From Nocardioides sp. zg-DK7169 (GTDB lineage Bacteria; Actinomycetota; Actinomycetes; Propionibacteriales; Nocardioidaceae): a stretch of 64,000 nucleotides of DNA. Shown here piece after piece: positions 34,939-44,803 of this stretch. How positions within the stretch are numbered: the first letter of the stretch is position 1; the number at the start of each line of letters is the position of its first letter. Where the stretch lies: assembly GCF_013155365.1 (NCBI RefSeq), contig NZ_JABJRA010000009.1, forward strand, positions 171,146 to 235,145, given 5' to 3'. A program made the translations under genes and the position numbers. The notes below the pieces were generated by a model, which was not told the origin of the DNA, ran no database searches, and worked only from the letters and a program-made list of their open reading frames with translations.

Positions 34939-35775
34939 TCAGCGCTTGTTCTTGCCGGTCTTGCGACGGCGGATGATCTGGGAGTCGCTGGCCTTGCGCT
35001 TGCGCGTGCGGCCCTCGGGCTTGCCCCAGGGGGAGACGGGGTGGCGACCACCGGACGTCTTGCCCTCACCACCACCGTGCGGGTGGTCGACCGGGTTCAT
35101 CACGACACCGCGGACGGTCGGGCGCTTGCCCTTCCAGCGCATGCGGCCGGCCTTGCCCCAGTTGATGTTCGACTGCTCGGCGTTGCCGACCTCGCCGATG
35201 GTGGCGCGGCAGCGCACGTCGACGAAGCGCATCTCGCCCGAGGGCATGCGCAGCGTGGCGCGCGAGCCCTCACGGGCGACCAGCTGGGCGCTGATGCCCG
35301 CGGAGCGAGCGATCTTCGCACCGCCGCCGGGACGAAGCTCCACGTTGTGGATCGTCGTACCGACCGGGATGTTGCGCAGCGGGAGGTTGTTGCCGGGCTT
35401 GATGTCGGCAGTGGGGCCCGACTCGACCGGAGTGCCCTGGGTGAGGCCCTTCGGCGCGATGATGTAGCGCTTCTCGCCGTCCGCGTAGTGCAGCAGCGCG
35501 ATGCGGGCGGTGCGGTTGGGGTCGTACTCGATGTGAGCGACCTTGGCCGGCACGCCGTCCTTGTCGTACCGGCGGAAGTCGATGACGCGGTAGGCACGCT
35601 TGTGACCGCCACCCTGGTGCCGGGTGGTGATCCGGCCCTGGTTGTTGCGGCCGCCCTTCTTGGGCAGCGGACGCGTCAGCGACTTCTCCGGAGTGGTCCG
35701 GGTGATCTCGACGAAGTCGGCCACCGAGGAGCCACGACGGCCCGGGGTGGTCGGCTTGTACTTGCGGATAGCCAT
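34939..35775 (-). CDS. rplB: 50S ribosomal protein L2
   Basis: This 278-residue L2 is essential for subunit association and peptidyl transfer. The conserved tail includes the near-invariant His in [20 protein letters not shown]. The N terminus ([20 protein letters not shown]) is standard. It lies between rplW and rpsS. Confidence 0.98.
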   Translation of the reverse strand: MAIRKYKPTTPGRRGSSVADFVEITRTTPEKSLTRPLPKKGGRNNQGRITTRHQGGGHKRAYRVIDFRRYDKDGVPAKVAHIEYDPNRTARIALLHYADGEKRYIIAPKGLTQGTPVESGPTADIKPGNNLPLRNIPVGTTIHNVELRPGGGAKIARSAGISAQLVAREGSRATLRMPSGEMRFVDVRCRATIGEVGNAEQSNINWGKAGRMRWKGKRPTVRGVVMNPVDHPHGGGEGKTSGGRHPVSPWGKPEGRTRKRKASDSQIIRRRKTGKNKR

Positions 35776-35804
35776 GTGTCTTAGTCCTCGTGATCCGGTG
35801 GCTC

Positions 35805-36101
35805 TCAGGCCCCGAAGATGTCGATGCGGTGGCCCTCAGCGAGCGAGACGATCGCGCGCTTGGTGTCCTTGCGCTTGCCGAGACCGGTACGGGTACGACG
35901 GGTCTTGCCGGGACGGTTCAGCGTGTTGACCGACGTGACCTTGACGTTGAACACCTTCTCGACCGCGATCTTGATCTCGGTCTTGTTGGCGTCCGGGCGG
36001 ACGATGAAGGTGTACTTGTTGGCGTCGAGGAGGCCGTAGCTCTTCTCGGACACGACCGGCGCGATCAGGATGTCGCGGTGGTCCTTGTGCAGGGTGCTCA
36101 C
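35805..36101 (-). CDS. rplW: 50S ribosomal protein L23
   Basis: This is a 98-residue L23, the exit-site docking protein for trigger factor and SRP. Core motifs are [20 protein letters not shown] and [20 protein letters not shown]. The GTG start overlaps the rplD stop by 4 bp (GTGA). Confidence 0.97.
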   Translation of the reverse strand: MSTLHKDHRDILIAPVVSEKSYGLLDANKYTFIVRPDANKTEIKIAVEKVFNVKVTSVNTLNRPGKTRRTRTGLGKRKDTKRAIVSLAEGHRIDIFGA

Positions 36102-36712
36102 TTGGAGGCCTCCTTCGAGGTGCCGCTCACGAACGCGTCGTAGGCGCCCTTGGTGAAGACCACGTCGTCGGACGCGAGCACGTCGTAGGTGTTCAGCTGG
36201 TCGACCGCGACGATGTGCACCTTCGGGACGTTGCGCAGCGACAGCCAGGTGACGGTGTCGGCACGCTCGAGGACCACGAGGAAGCGGCTGCGCTCGGAGA
36301 GCGAGGTCAGCGCGGCGAGGGCGACCTTCGTCGACGGCTTGTCGGCGGAGATCAGGGCGTCCACGACGTGGATGCGGTCGTTGCGGGCCCGGTCGGAGAG
36401 GGCACCGCGCAGGGCGGCGGCCTTCATCTTCTTGGGGGTCCGCTGGTCGTAGTCGCGCGGCTTGGGGCCGTGCACGACGCCACCACCGACGAACTGCGGC
36501 GCACGGGTCGAGCCCTGGCGGGCGCGGCCGGTGCCCTTCTGCTTGTAGGGCTTGCGGCCACCACCGCGGACTTCACCGCGGCGCTTGGTGGAGTGCGTGC
36601 CCTGACGAGCGGCGGCCTGCTGGGCCACGACGACCTGGTGGATCAGGGGGATGTTCGTCTCCACGCCGAAGATCTCGGTGGGGAGGTCGACCTTCACGGT
36701 CTTGGTAGCCAT
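36098..36712 (-). CDS. rplD: 50S ribosomal protein L4
   Basis: This is a 204-residue L4. The tunnel loop is [20 protein letters not shown] followed by [17 protein letters not shown]. In many bacteria L4 autoregulates the S10 operon, and a leader is present upstream here (37694-37860), though whether L4 uses it is unknown. It lies 2 bp after rplC. Confidence 0.97.
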   Translation of the reverse strand: MATKTVKVDLPTEIFGVETNIPLIHQVVVAQQAAARQGTHSTKRRGEVRGGGRKPYKQKGTGRARQGSTRAPQFVGGGVVHGPKPRDYDQRTPKKMKAAALRGALSDRARNDRIHVVDALISADKPSTKVALAALTSLSERSRFLVVLERADTVTWLSLRNVPKVHIVAVDQLNTYDVLASDDVVFTKGAYDAFVSGTSKEASK

Positions 36713-36714
36713 GC

Positions 36715-37374
36715 TCAGGCCTCCTGCGTCTGCTTGGCAGCCGAGCGGAGCACCACGAGACCACCCTTGGGGCCGGGAACGGCACCCTTGAGGAGGATCA
36801 GGCCCTTCTCGACGTCGACGGCGTGCACGGTGACGTTCTGGGTCGTGACGGTGTCGTGACCCATCCGGCCGGCCATGCGGACGCCCTTGAACACGCGACC
36901 GGGCGTGGCGCAGGCGCCGATCGAGCCCGGCTTGCGGTGGTTGCGGTGAGCACCGTGCGAGGCGGAGACGCCGGCGAAGCCGTGACGCTTCATGACGCCG
37001 GCGAAGCCCTTGCCCTTGCTGGTGCCGGTCACGTCGATCTCCTCGCCAGCGGCGAAGGTGTCGACGGGCAGCTCCTGGCCCACGGTGTACTCGGAGGCCG
37101 CGGTGGTCCGGATCTCGACGATGTGGCGACGGGGGGTGACCCCGGCCTTGTCGAAGTGGCCCGCCTGCGGCTTGGTGACCTTGCGGCCCTCGATCTCGCC
37201 GAACCCGATCTGGACGGCGTTGTAGCCGTCGATCTCGGGCGTGCGGACCTGGGTGACCACGTTGGTGTTGGCAGCGATCACGGTCACGGGGACGACTCGG
37301 TTGTTCTCGTCCCAGACCTGGGTCATGCCGAGCTTCGCGCCCAGCAGTCCCTTGGCATTGCGTTCGAAAGTCAT
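36715..37374 (-). CDS. rplC: 50S ribosomal protein L3
   Basis: This is a 219-residue L3, one of the first 23S rRNA binders. Typical are [20 protein letters not shown] and the loop [20 protein letters not shown] that approaches the peptidyl transferase centre, with [17 protein letters not shown] afterwards. It lies 10 bp downstream of rpsJ. Confidence 0.97.
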   Translation of the reverse strand: MTFERNAKGLLGAKLGMTQVWDENNRVVPVTVIAANTNVVTQVRTPEIDGYNAVQIGFGEIEGRKVTKPQAGHFDKAGVTPRRHIVEIRTTAASEYTVGQELPVDTFAAGEEIDVTGTSKGKGFAGVMKRHGFAGVSASHGAHRNHRKPGSIGACATPGRVFKGVRMAGRMGHDTVTTQNVTVHAVDVEKGLILLKGAVPGPKGGLVVLRSAAKQTQEA

Positions 37375-37384
37375 GTCCGGAACC

Positions 37385-37693
37385 TCAGAGCTTGATCTCG
37401 ATGTCGACGCCGGCAGGCAGGTCGAGCCGCATGAGCGAGTCGACGGTCTTCGGCGTGGGGTCGATGATGTCGATGAGGCGCTTGTGGGTGCGCATCTCGA
37501 AGTGCTCGCGAGAGTCCTTGTACTTGTGGGGCGAGCGGATGACGCAGTACACGTTCTTCTCGGTCGGCAGCGGCACCGGGCCGGCGACCTTGGCACCCGT
37601 GCGGGTGACCGTGTCCACGATCTTGCGTGCCGAGGTGTCGATCACCTCGTGGTCATAGGCCTTGAGCCTGATGCGGATCTTCTGTCCCGCCAT
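37385..37693 (-). CDS. rpsJ: 30S ribosomal protein S10
   Basis: This is a 102-residue S10, also the NusG/NusE partner in antitermination. It runs from [20 protein letters not shown] to [16 protein letters not shown]. It heads the S10 block, and its leader of about 155 nt contains the 25-bp motif shared with rpsL. The tetracycline-related loop (near [17 protein letters not shown]) looks normal. Confidence 0.98.
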   Translation of the reverse strand: MAGQKIRIRLKAYDHEVIDTSARKIVDTVTRTGAKVAGPVPLPTEKNVYCVIRSPHKYKDSREHFEMRTHKRLIDIIDPTPKTVDSLMRLDLPAGVDIEIKL

Positions 37694-37798
37694 AGGTCTC
37701 TCTCGTCCTTCTACTCATCTGCCGCGTGCTTGTCCGGAACGTCCCCCGGTTTGGGTCTGTCCCGCCCTGGTGCTCACCACCTGCCGGCCCCCTGGCCG

Positions 37799-37823
37799 AC
37801 CCCCGCGGTCGGGCGTGTCGCCC
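37799..37823 (-). promoter_or_regulatory. Shared ribosomal leader motif upstream of rpsJ
   Basis: On the sense (minus) strand this 25-nt stretch begins GGGCGACACGCCCGACCGCG and is identical to the one upstream of rpsL at 51877-51901. The first 13 nt form a GGGCG-ACA-CGCCC hairpin. It lies 106-130 nt before the rpsJ ATG, inside the predicted 5' untranslated region. Confidence 0.7.
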
Positions 37824-37857
37824 AGTGGAGGCGCAACACGAGACCGGGGTCTCACTT

Positions 37858-37886
37858 ATTCATAGTGGTGCCCGACGGTTCGTCAG
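37858..37886 (-). promoter_or_regulatory. Candidate promoter of the S10 block
   Basis: On the minus strand TATGAAT (forward 37858-37864) serves as -10 and CTGACG (forward 37881-37886) as -35, 16 bp apart. The predicted start lies about 25-30 nt before the shared leader motif. Confidence 0.45.
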
Positions 37887-38214
37887 GCTGATCGGGTCTC
37901 CTCGGATGCGGACGCATGCCGACCACCGAGCTCACACTCCTTGCGAAGCGGGGAGACGCGATTCAGTAGTCAAGATGTTCCGTACCCCGGCGGACCCGTC
38001 GGAGCAACCGGATCATCTTGGCAGACTTCAGGCACGGGACCAAATCGAACCTCGACCGTGCGCAGGCGCCCGCGAGGGGGCGCGCAGCAGGGAGGGAGAA
38101 GCCGCGCCAGAAGCGGCAAGTGTACGCCGCCCGGGCCGTGTCGGCCTGACAGGATGCAGACCACGGCGTGCCCTGCTCCGGGCCGCCGCCGGACAGCGAC
38201 GGGGGTAGCAGCAG

Positions 38215-39315
38215 ATGTCGGGACCCGAGGACACACCGCCGGGGTGGCAGGCGCCGCCGCCGGGCTGGCAGGCCGCTCCCCCGCCGTACCCTCCCCCGTC
38301 GTACGCCGCGGCGCCGCAGCCCGGGCAGGCGCCCGGCGCCTGGCCGCCGGGCCCGCCCGGGGTCTGGCCGGCCGCGCACAAGCCCGGCATCATCGCGCTG
38401 CGCCCTCTCGGCCTCGGCGACCTCTACGACGGGGCGTTTCGCGCCATCCGGCACAACGCCGGCGCCACGGTCGGTGCCTCCGTGCTGCTCGCCGGACTGG
38501 CGATGGCCATCCCGGTGCTGGCGACCGCGCTGCTGACGGCGGCCGGCCAGCTCACCGTGGGCGTCGCCGACGACACCGGGGACGCCGCCACGACGGCGGG
38601 GGTCGCGCTGTCGATCGGCTCCCTCGGTCTCGGGACGATGCTCCAGGGCCTCGGCACCATCCTGGTCACCGCGATGGTCGCCCGGGTGGTCGGCGCCGCG
38701 GTCCTGGGGCGCACCCTGACCCTGACCCAGGCATGGGCCGAGACCCGCGGGCGGCGCTGGCGGCTGGTGGGGCTGGGTCTCCTGCTCGGGCTGGTCGCGA
38801 TGCTGGTCGTCGGCGCCTACGTGGGGCTGTGGGCGCTGCTCGCCGTCCTCTCCGGCGACCTGGTCGTGCTGCTCCTGTTCGGGCTCCTCAGCGTCCCGGC
38901 GTTCCTCGCCCTGCTCGCGTGGTTCTGGGTGCGGCTGGCGTTGCTGGCGCCGTCCGTGCTGAGCCTGGAGGACATCGGCGTCCTGGGGGCGATCGGCCGG
39001 GGACGGCGCCTGACCCGCGGCCACTTCTGGCGGGTGTTCGGCGTCGCCGTGCTCACGGTGGTGATCACCCAGACCGTGGGCGGGGTGCTGTCGCTGCCGT
39101 TCGTCGTCCTGGGCGAGATCGGGATGGTCGTCGTCGGCCCGGAGCACGAGGCCCTGGTGCTGGTGCTGAGCCAGGCCGTCGCCACCGTGCTCGCCGCTGC
39201 CTTCGTCACCCCGTTCCTGACCGCCGTGACCACGCTGCAGTACGTCGACCTGCGGATCCGCCAGGAGGCGTTCGGCGTCGAGCTGCTCGCCCGCACGGGG
39301 GCGCCCGTCCGGTGA
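38215..39315 (+). CDS. Pro-rich multi-pass membrane protein, GPDPase membrane-domain-like
   Basis: This is a 366-residue protein. Residues 1-55 are a proline/glycine-rich cytoplasmic segment (PPPGWQAAPPPYPPPSYAAA). Then comes IIALRPLGLGDLYDGAFRAI, the start of a domain with about six long hydrophobic segments resembling the membrane domain of glycerophosphodiester phosphodiesterases, without a phosphodiesterase catalytic part. It heads the moxR2-type cluster; the same position is held by a membrane protein in the Mycobacterium tuberculosis Rv3689-Rv3695 locus. It overlaps the next gene by 4 bp (GTGA). Function unknown. Confidence 0.8.
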   Translation: MSGPEDTPPGWQAPPPGWQAAPPPYPPPSYAAAPQPGQAPGAWPPGPPGVWPAAHKPGIIALRPLGLGDLYDGAFRAIRHNAGATVGASVLLAGLAMAIPVLATALLTAAGQLTVGVADDTGDAATTAGVALSIGSLGLGTMLQGLGTILVTAMVARVVGAAVLGRTLTLTQAWAETRGRRWRLVGLGLLLGLVAMLVVGAYVGLWALLAVLSGDLVVLLLFGLLSVPAFLALLAWFWVRLALLAPSVLSLEDIGVLGAIGRGRRLTRGHFWRVFGVAVLTVVITQTVGGVLSLPFVVLGEIGMVVVGPEHEALVLVLSQAVATVLAAAFVTPFLTAVTTLQYVDLRIRQEAFGVELLARTGAPVR

Positions 39316-39944
39316 GCCTGCTGGCCCGGGCCGTGCGCGCGGCCGACCGCCCCCTGGACCCGTCGCCCGACGAGGCCCGGGACCTGGTGCGCCGCGAGCT
39401 GGTGCGCCCGGAGTACCACGACCGCGACGTCGTGGCGCGCCTGCTCGACTGGCTCGAGCACCAGCTGGACCGGGTCGTCGACGCGGCGAGCGCCGCCCCG
39501 CCCGTCGCCACGCTGGCCGCGATGCTGGTGCTGCTGGTCCTGGTGGGTGCACTCGGCTGGCTGCTGACACGGGCGCGCCGTTCGGGCCCCCGGCGGCGCG
39601 GGGAGGCCCCGGTCCTCACCGCCGAGCAGGTCTCCGCCGACGAGCTGCGCCGGCGGGCCGAGGCGGCCCTGGCCGCCGGGCGCCACGAGGAGGCGGTGCT
39701 CGAGGCCTTCCGTGCGATCGCGCTGTCGCAGGTGGAGCGCGGCGAGCTGTCGCCGGCGCCGGGCCGCACCGCCCACGAGGTCGCCGAGGCGCTCGCGGCC
39801 GCCCGTCCCCCGCTGGCCGCACGGGCCCGCGACGCCGGGCTCCTCTTCGACCGGGTGCGGTACGGCGAGCGCCCGGCCGACGCCGCGCAGGCGGCCGCCG
39901 TGCTCGCGCTCGACGCGGACCTGGCGCAGGCGGGCGTGCGATGA
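39312..39944 (+). CDS. DUF4129 domain protein
   Basis: This 210-residue protein has an N-terminal soluble segment (PSPDEARDLVRRELVRPEYH), one membrane helix near residues 62-85 (VATLAAMLVLLVLVGALGWL) and a C-terminal DUF4129 region with ELRRRAEAALAAGRHEEAVL and GRTAHEVAEAL. Such proteins occur with MoxR, DUF58 and DUF4350 genes and are thought to be parts of a membrane complex served by the MoxR ATPase. The GTG start overlaps the preceding stop, and the end overlaps the next gene by ATGA. Confidence 0.82.
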   Translation: MSLLARAVRAADRPLDPSPDEARDLVRRELVRPEYHDRDVVARLLDWLEHQLDRVVDAASAAPPVATLAAMLVLLVLVGALGWLLTRARRSGPRRRGEAPVLTAEQVSADELRRRAEAALAAGRHEEAVLEAFRAIALSQVERGELSPAPGRTAHEVAEALAAARPPLAARARDAGLLFDRVRYGERPADAAQAAAVLALDADLAQAGVR

Positions 39945-41154
39945 GCACGGTGGGCGCTCCCCCGCCCGGACCCGCGGCTCCCGCTGCCGCGGCTCCCGCC
40001 GCAGCGGGGACGGCCCGCTCGCGGCGCGGGACCTGGCTGCTCGTGGGTGCCGGGCTGGTGGTCGCGGTCGCGGTGGCGGTCGTGGTCGCCGGCGGCCCGC
40101 GCAGCTCCGAGCGTCTCGACCCCGACAACCCCGACCGCGACGGCGCGCAGGCGCTCGCCCGGGTGCTGGACGGCGAGGGCGTCGACGTCGTGGTCGCGCG
40201 CGGCGCCGACGAGCTCGACGCGACCCCGGTCGACGCGGGCACGACCGTGCTCCTCACCCGTCCCGACCTGCTCGGCCGCGAGAGCGCCGAGCGCCTGGTC
40301 GCCCACGCCGGTGACGCCCAGCTCGTCGTCGCCGGGGCGCGGCCCGGCGCCCTCGCGGTGCTCGGGGTCGAGACCGGGTCCAGCAGCCTGCCCCCGGGCT
40401 TCGCCACCGAGGCGGCCTGCACACTGCCCGACCTCGCCGAGCGCCTCGACGGCCTCCGGCTCGATGTGGACGACGCCGTCGGGCACGACCTGCCGGGCTG
40501 CTTCGCCGCCCCGAGCCTCACCGCGGCCGGGAGCACCACCGGCACGGTCCTCTCCCGGGCACGCCCCGGGCTGCTGCTGCTCGGTGCGGCCGACCTGCTC
40601 GCCAACGACCGGCTGCTGCGCGCCGACCACGCCGCGATCGCGCTGCGCCTGCTCGGCGGCGGGGACCGGCTGGTCTGGTACGTGCCCTCCGCCGCCGACC
40701 TCGGCGCCGAGGACGGGGTCGCCCTCAGCGCGCTGCTGCCCCGGTGGGTGGTCCCGGCACTGGTGCTGGCGGTGCTCGCCCTGGGCGCCCTGATGCTCTG
40801 GCGCGGGCGTCGCCTCGGGCCGCTGGCCACCGAGCCGCTGCCGGTCGTGGTGCGGGCCAGCGAGACCGTGCACAGCCGCGGCCGGCTCTACCGACGCTCC
40901 GGGGACCGCGCGCACGCCGCGCACGCGCTGCGCGAGGCGACCCGGAGCGCCCTCGCGCGCCGCCTGCGGGTGGGCGCCGCGCCCGGCGGTGTACCGCCCG
41001 AGGAGCTGGTGCGCGCCGTCGCCCGCGCGACCGGGCACGGCGAGGACGACGTCGCCACGCTGGTCGGCTCCGACGCGCCCGACCCGACCACCGACCACGA
41101 CCTGATCGCCCTGGCGGCCGCCCTGGCCGCGCTCGAGGAAGAGGTACGCCGCGC

Positions 41155-41158
<4 letters not shown>
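39941..41158 (+). CDS. DUF4350 domain protein
   Basis: This is a 405-residue protein. An Ala/Pro-rich start is followed by a membrane helix at about 30-50 ([20 protein letters not shown]), an extracellular DUF4350 domain ([20 protein letters not shown] onwards, resembling a Rossmann-like glutamine-amidotransferase fold), a second helix near 270-287 and a cytoplasmic Arg/Ala-rich tail. It corresponds in position to Rv3691 of M. tuberculosis. It overlaps both neighbours by 4 bp. Two cysteines in the outer domain (EAACTL and LPGCFA) could form a disulfide. Function unknown. Confidence 0.82.
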
Positions 41159-42201
<1,043 letters not shown>

Positions 42202-42206
42202 GCGCC

Positions 42207-43499
42207 GTGGTCGTCACCGGGCGTGTGCCCCTGCTGCTCCTGCTCGGCCTGGTGCCGGTGGTGCTGCGACCCCTGCCCTCCACCCCGTGGCTGTGGCTGC
42301 TCCTCGTCGTGGCTGCCTGCGGTGCGGACGCCCTGCTGGCGGCGCCTCCCCGGGCCCTGGAGGTCGTGCGCGGGCCGGTGCCCGGCGTACGGCTCGGCAC
42401 GCCGGGTCGCAGCGAGCTGGTCGTCCACAACACCACGCGGCGTCGCCTGCGCGGCCTCGTGCGCGACGCCTGGGTGCCCAGCGCCGGCGCCCACGACAAC
42501 CGGCACCCGGTGCGGGTCGCGCCCGGTGACCGGCCGCTGCTGCGCACCCCGCTCCTGCCCCGGCGTCGCGGCGACCTGCGCGCCGTCGGGGTGACCGTGC
42601 GCAGCCTGGGCCCGCTCGGCCTCGCCGGGCGCCAGCGCACGCTCCTCGTGCCGGGCACGCTGCGCTCCCTGCCGCCGTTCGCCTCCCGGCGCCACCTGCC
42701 CTCGCGCCTGGCCCGCCTGCGCGAGCTCGACGGCCGCGCCGCCGTGCGGGTGCGCGGCCAGGGCACCGAGTTCGACTCCCTGCGCGAGTACGTCCGCGGC
42801 GACGACGTGCGCGCGATCGACTGGCGCGCCTCGAGCCGCAGCCGTCACGTCGTGGTGCGCACCTGGCAGCCCGAGCGGCACCGTCGCGTCGTCCTGGTCC
42901 TCGACACCTCGCGCACCTCCGCCGGCCGGGTCGGCGACGTGCCGCGCCTGGACCCGGCGATGGACGCCGCCCTGCTGCTGGGCGCGCTCGCGACGCGGGC
43001 CGGCGACCGTGTCGACCTGGTCGCCGGCGATCGCCGGGTCCGGACCCGGCTGCGCACCCACGGCGCGCCCGACCTCGTCGCCCGTCTCCAGGACGCGCTC
43101 GCCGACCTGGAGCCGGTGCTCGCCGAGGCGGACTGGCCCGGCCTGGTCGGTGCCGTCGCGGCGCTCGGTCGCCAGCGGGCGCTGGTGGTGCTGCTGACCC
43201 CGGTGGAGCCGACGGCCGTCGAGGCCGGCCTGCTGCCCGCGCTGCCGGCCCTGACCCGTCACCACCGGGTCGTGGTGGCCTCGGTGCGCGACCCCGCGCT
43301 GGAGGAGCTGGTGGCCGGACGCGGCACCCTCGAGGAGGTGTACGACGCGGCGGCGGCCGCCCGGGCGAGCGCGCGCCGCGAGCGCACCATCGCCCTGCTC
43401 CGCGCGCTCGGCGTCGACGTGGTCGACGCCGAGCCGGACCGGCTGGCCCCCGCGCTGGCCGACCACTACCTGTCGCTGAAGGCGCGCGGTCTGCTCTGA
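42207..43499 (+). CDS. DUF58 domain protein
   Basis: This is a 430-residue protein with two membrane helices near the N terminus (residues about 5-40), a beta-rich central part and the DUF58 motif [20 protein letters not shown] followed by AIDWRASSR. The C-terminal part is VWA-like ([14 protein letters not shown], with a DxSxT-like metal site). It is the usual partner of MoxR ATPases. The GTG at 42207 follows moxR by 5 bp. It matches Rv3693 by position. The exact role is unknown in any actinobacterium; links to cell envelope and stress have been proposed for the family. Confidence 0.9.
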   Translation: MVVTGRVPLLLLLGLVPVVLRPLPSTPWLWLLLVVAACGADALLAAPPRALEVVRGPVPGVRLGTPGRSELVVHNTTRRRLRGLVRDAWVPSAGAHDNRHPVRVAPGDRPLLRTPLLPRRRGDLRAVGVTVRSLGPLGLAGRQRTLLVPGTLRSLPPFASRRHLPSRLARLRELDGRAAVRVRGQGTEFDSLREYVRGDDVRAIDWRASSRSRHVVVRTWQPERHRRVVLVLDTSRTSAGRVGDVPRLDPAMDAALLLGALATRAGDRVDLVAGDRRVRTRLRTHGAPDLVARLQDALADLEPVLAEADWPGLVGAVAALGRQRALVVLLTPVEPTAVEAGLLPALPALTRHHRVVVASVRDPALEELVAGRGTLEEVYDAAAAARASARRERTIALLRALGVDVVDAEPDRLAPALADHYLSLKARGLL

Positions 43500-43604
43500 G
43501 CGGTGGCACACCGCACAACGCGCACTGCGCGTCGTGCACCGTTCCCCGCCGCTGCGAGGGGCCTCGATAGCATCGCCGCATCGATCAGGCAGGGAAGGGA
43601 AACC

Positions 43605-43745
43605 ATGCACGCACTCCTGCTCGCCGCCAGCGGCAGCACCTCGGCGACCGACAACCCGGGGCTGCACACCCTGATCCTGGGGCTGATCATGGTGGTCGGC
43701 ACCGGCGTGGCGATCTGGCTGTTCTCCCGCATGGGCGGGCGCTGA
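43605..43745 (+). CDS. 46-residue single-pass membrane peptide
   Basis: This small ORF encodes MHALLLAASGSTSATDNPG, one membrane helix (HTLILGLIMVVGTGVAIWLF) and a short basic end SRMGGR. The ATG has a strong AGGGAAGGGA ribosome binding site. The GC-rich third positions agree with real coding. A longer in-frame reading from 43503 lacks a ribosome binding site and is less likely. It lies 105 bp after the DUF58 gene in the same orientation and is convergent with the SpoIIM-like gene. No family is recognised. Confidence 0.62.
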   Translation: MHALLLAASGSTSATDNPGLHTLILGLIMVVGTGVAIWLFSRMGGR

Positions 43746-43784
43746 CCGCAGCGACGAGCCACGCGGCCACCGGGCAGGGAACGC

Positions 43785-44780
43785 TCAGGCCTGGGTGGCC
43801 ACCCGGTCCTCCAGCAGCGCGGCGTCCAGGTCGCCGGTGTGGCCGCGCGCGGCGGCCGCGCGTCCCAGGACGAAGACGTAGGCCAGGAAGAGCACCTCGG
43901 CGAGCACGCCGATCGCCACGCGCGCCCAGGTGGGCAGGCCCGAGGGGGTCACGTAGGCCTCGATCACGCCGCTGACGAACAGCACCACGACCAGTCCGAG
44001 CGCGACGGTGCCGGCCGTGCGGCCCTCCCGGGCGAGCGACTGGCTGCGCGACAGTGCCCCGGGCTCCACCCACGCCCAGAACAGCCGCAGCCCGACCCCG
44101 CCGGCGACGAAGACCGCGGTGAGCTCCAGCAGGCCGTGCGGGAGCAGCAGCCCCCAGAAGTGCTGGCCGTGCTCGTGGCGGTGCATGATCGAGCCGATCA
44201 CGGCGAGGTTGGCGATGTTGGTGAACAGCAGGTACACCACCGGTAGCCCGAGGACCCCCAGCGCCAGGCAGAGCGCCGTCACCCAGGCGTTGTTGACCCA
44301 GACCTGGGCGGCGAAGTGGCTGGCGGCGTGCTCGCTGTAGTAGGCCTCGAAATCCTGCTCGACCAGCCGGTCCACCTCCGCCGGGCTCAGCATGCCCTGC
44401 TCGACCGCCGGGTTGCCCAGCAGCCACAGCAGCATCACGGCGGTGACCACCACGTTGGCGGCCAGGCAGCCCAGCCACCACCAGCGCAGCCGGTAGAGGG
44501 CCGCGGGGAACCGACCGGTGAGGAACCCGCCCACCGAGCGCCACGAGCCGGTGCGGGTGCCGACGATGCGCCCGCGTGCCCGGGCCAGGACCGAGGACAG
44601 GTGGGCGACCAGGCCGGGGTCGGGTGCCGAGGTGCGCACGACGGACAGGTGGGTGGCCACCTGCTGGTAGAGCTCCACGAGCTCGTCGCCGTCGGCGCCG
44701 GAGAGCCGGCGCCTGCCCACCAGCTCCTCGACGCGGCGCCACTCCTCGGCGTGGGCGAGCACGTAGGCGTCCAGGTCCAC
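43785..44780 (-). CDS. SpoIIM-like (stage II sporulation protein M family) membrane protein
   Basis: This is a 331-residue protein with a soluble N-terminal part (residues 1-95, MDLDAYVLAHAEEWRRVEEL) and five or six membrane helices matching the SpoIIM/DUF95 family, including NNAWVTALCLALGVLGLPVV and LLLPHGLLELTAVFVAGGVG. It corresponds to Rv3694c, and the orientation, opposite to the moxR genes, is the same as in M. tuberculosis. There is no sporulation context. A TAGGGT box 6 nt before the GTG start indicates a leaderless mRNA. Confidence 0.87.
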   Translation of the reverse strand: MDLDAYVLAHAEEWRRVEELVGRRRLSGADGDELVELYQQVATHLSVVRTSAPDPGLVAHLSSVLARARGRIVGTRTGSWRSVGGFLTGRFPAALYRLRWWWLGCLAANVVVTAVMLLWLLGNPAVEQGMLSPAEVDRLVEQDFEAYYSEHAASHFAAQVWVNNAWVTALCLALGVLGLPVVYLLFTNIANLAVIGSIMHRHEHGQHFWGLLLPHGLLELTAVFVAGGVGLRLFWAWVEPGALSRSQSLAREGRTAGTVALGLVVVLFVSGVIEAYVTPSGLPTWARVAIGVLAEVLFLAYVFVLGRAAAARGHTGDLDAALLEDRVATQA

Positions 44781-44786
44781 GGCGCC

Positions 44787-44796
44787 ACCCTAGTCT
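44787..44796. promoter_or_regulatory. Overlapping divergent -10 boxes (SpoIIM-like / RDD)
   Basis: Minus-strand TAGGGT (forward 44787-44792) lies 6 nt before the GTG at 44780. Plus-strand TAGTCT (44791-44796) lies 7 nt before the GTG at 44804. The two boxes share the TA at 44791-44792, and only 23 bp separate the two start codons. Confidence 0.65.
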
Positions 44797-44803
44797 GGGC
44801 GCC

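Larger units (their letters stand above)
37694..38214. other. 521-bp divergent intergenic region rpsJ / membrane-protein operon
   Basis: This region holds the rpsJ leader with the shared motif (37799-37823) and its probable promoter (37858-37886). Between about 37900 and 38214 no coding region is convincing. A locally AT-richer stretch near 37960-38030 may carry the promoter of the plus-strand operon starting at 38215, but I could not fix its boxes. Confidence 0.5.

Noticed and set aside
37941..39311. Long plus-strand reading frame before the DUF4129 gene
   Set aside because: It reads through the Pro-rich membrane-protein gene in another frame. The real DUF4129 gene starts at the GTG at 39312.
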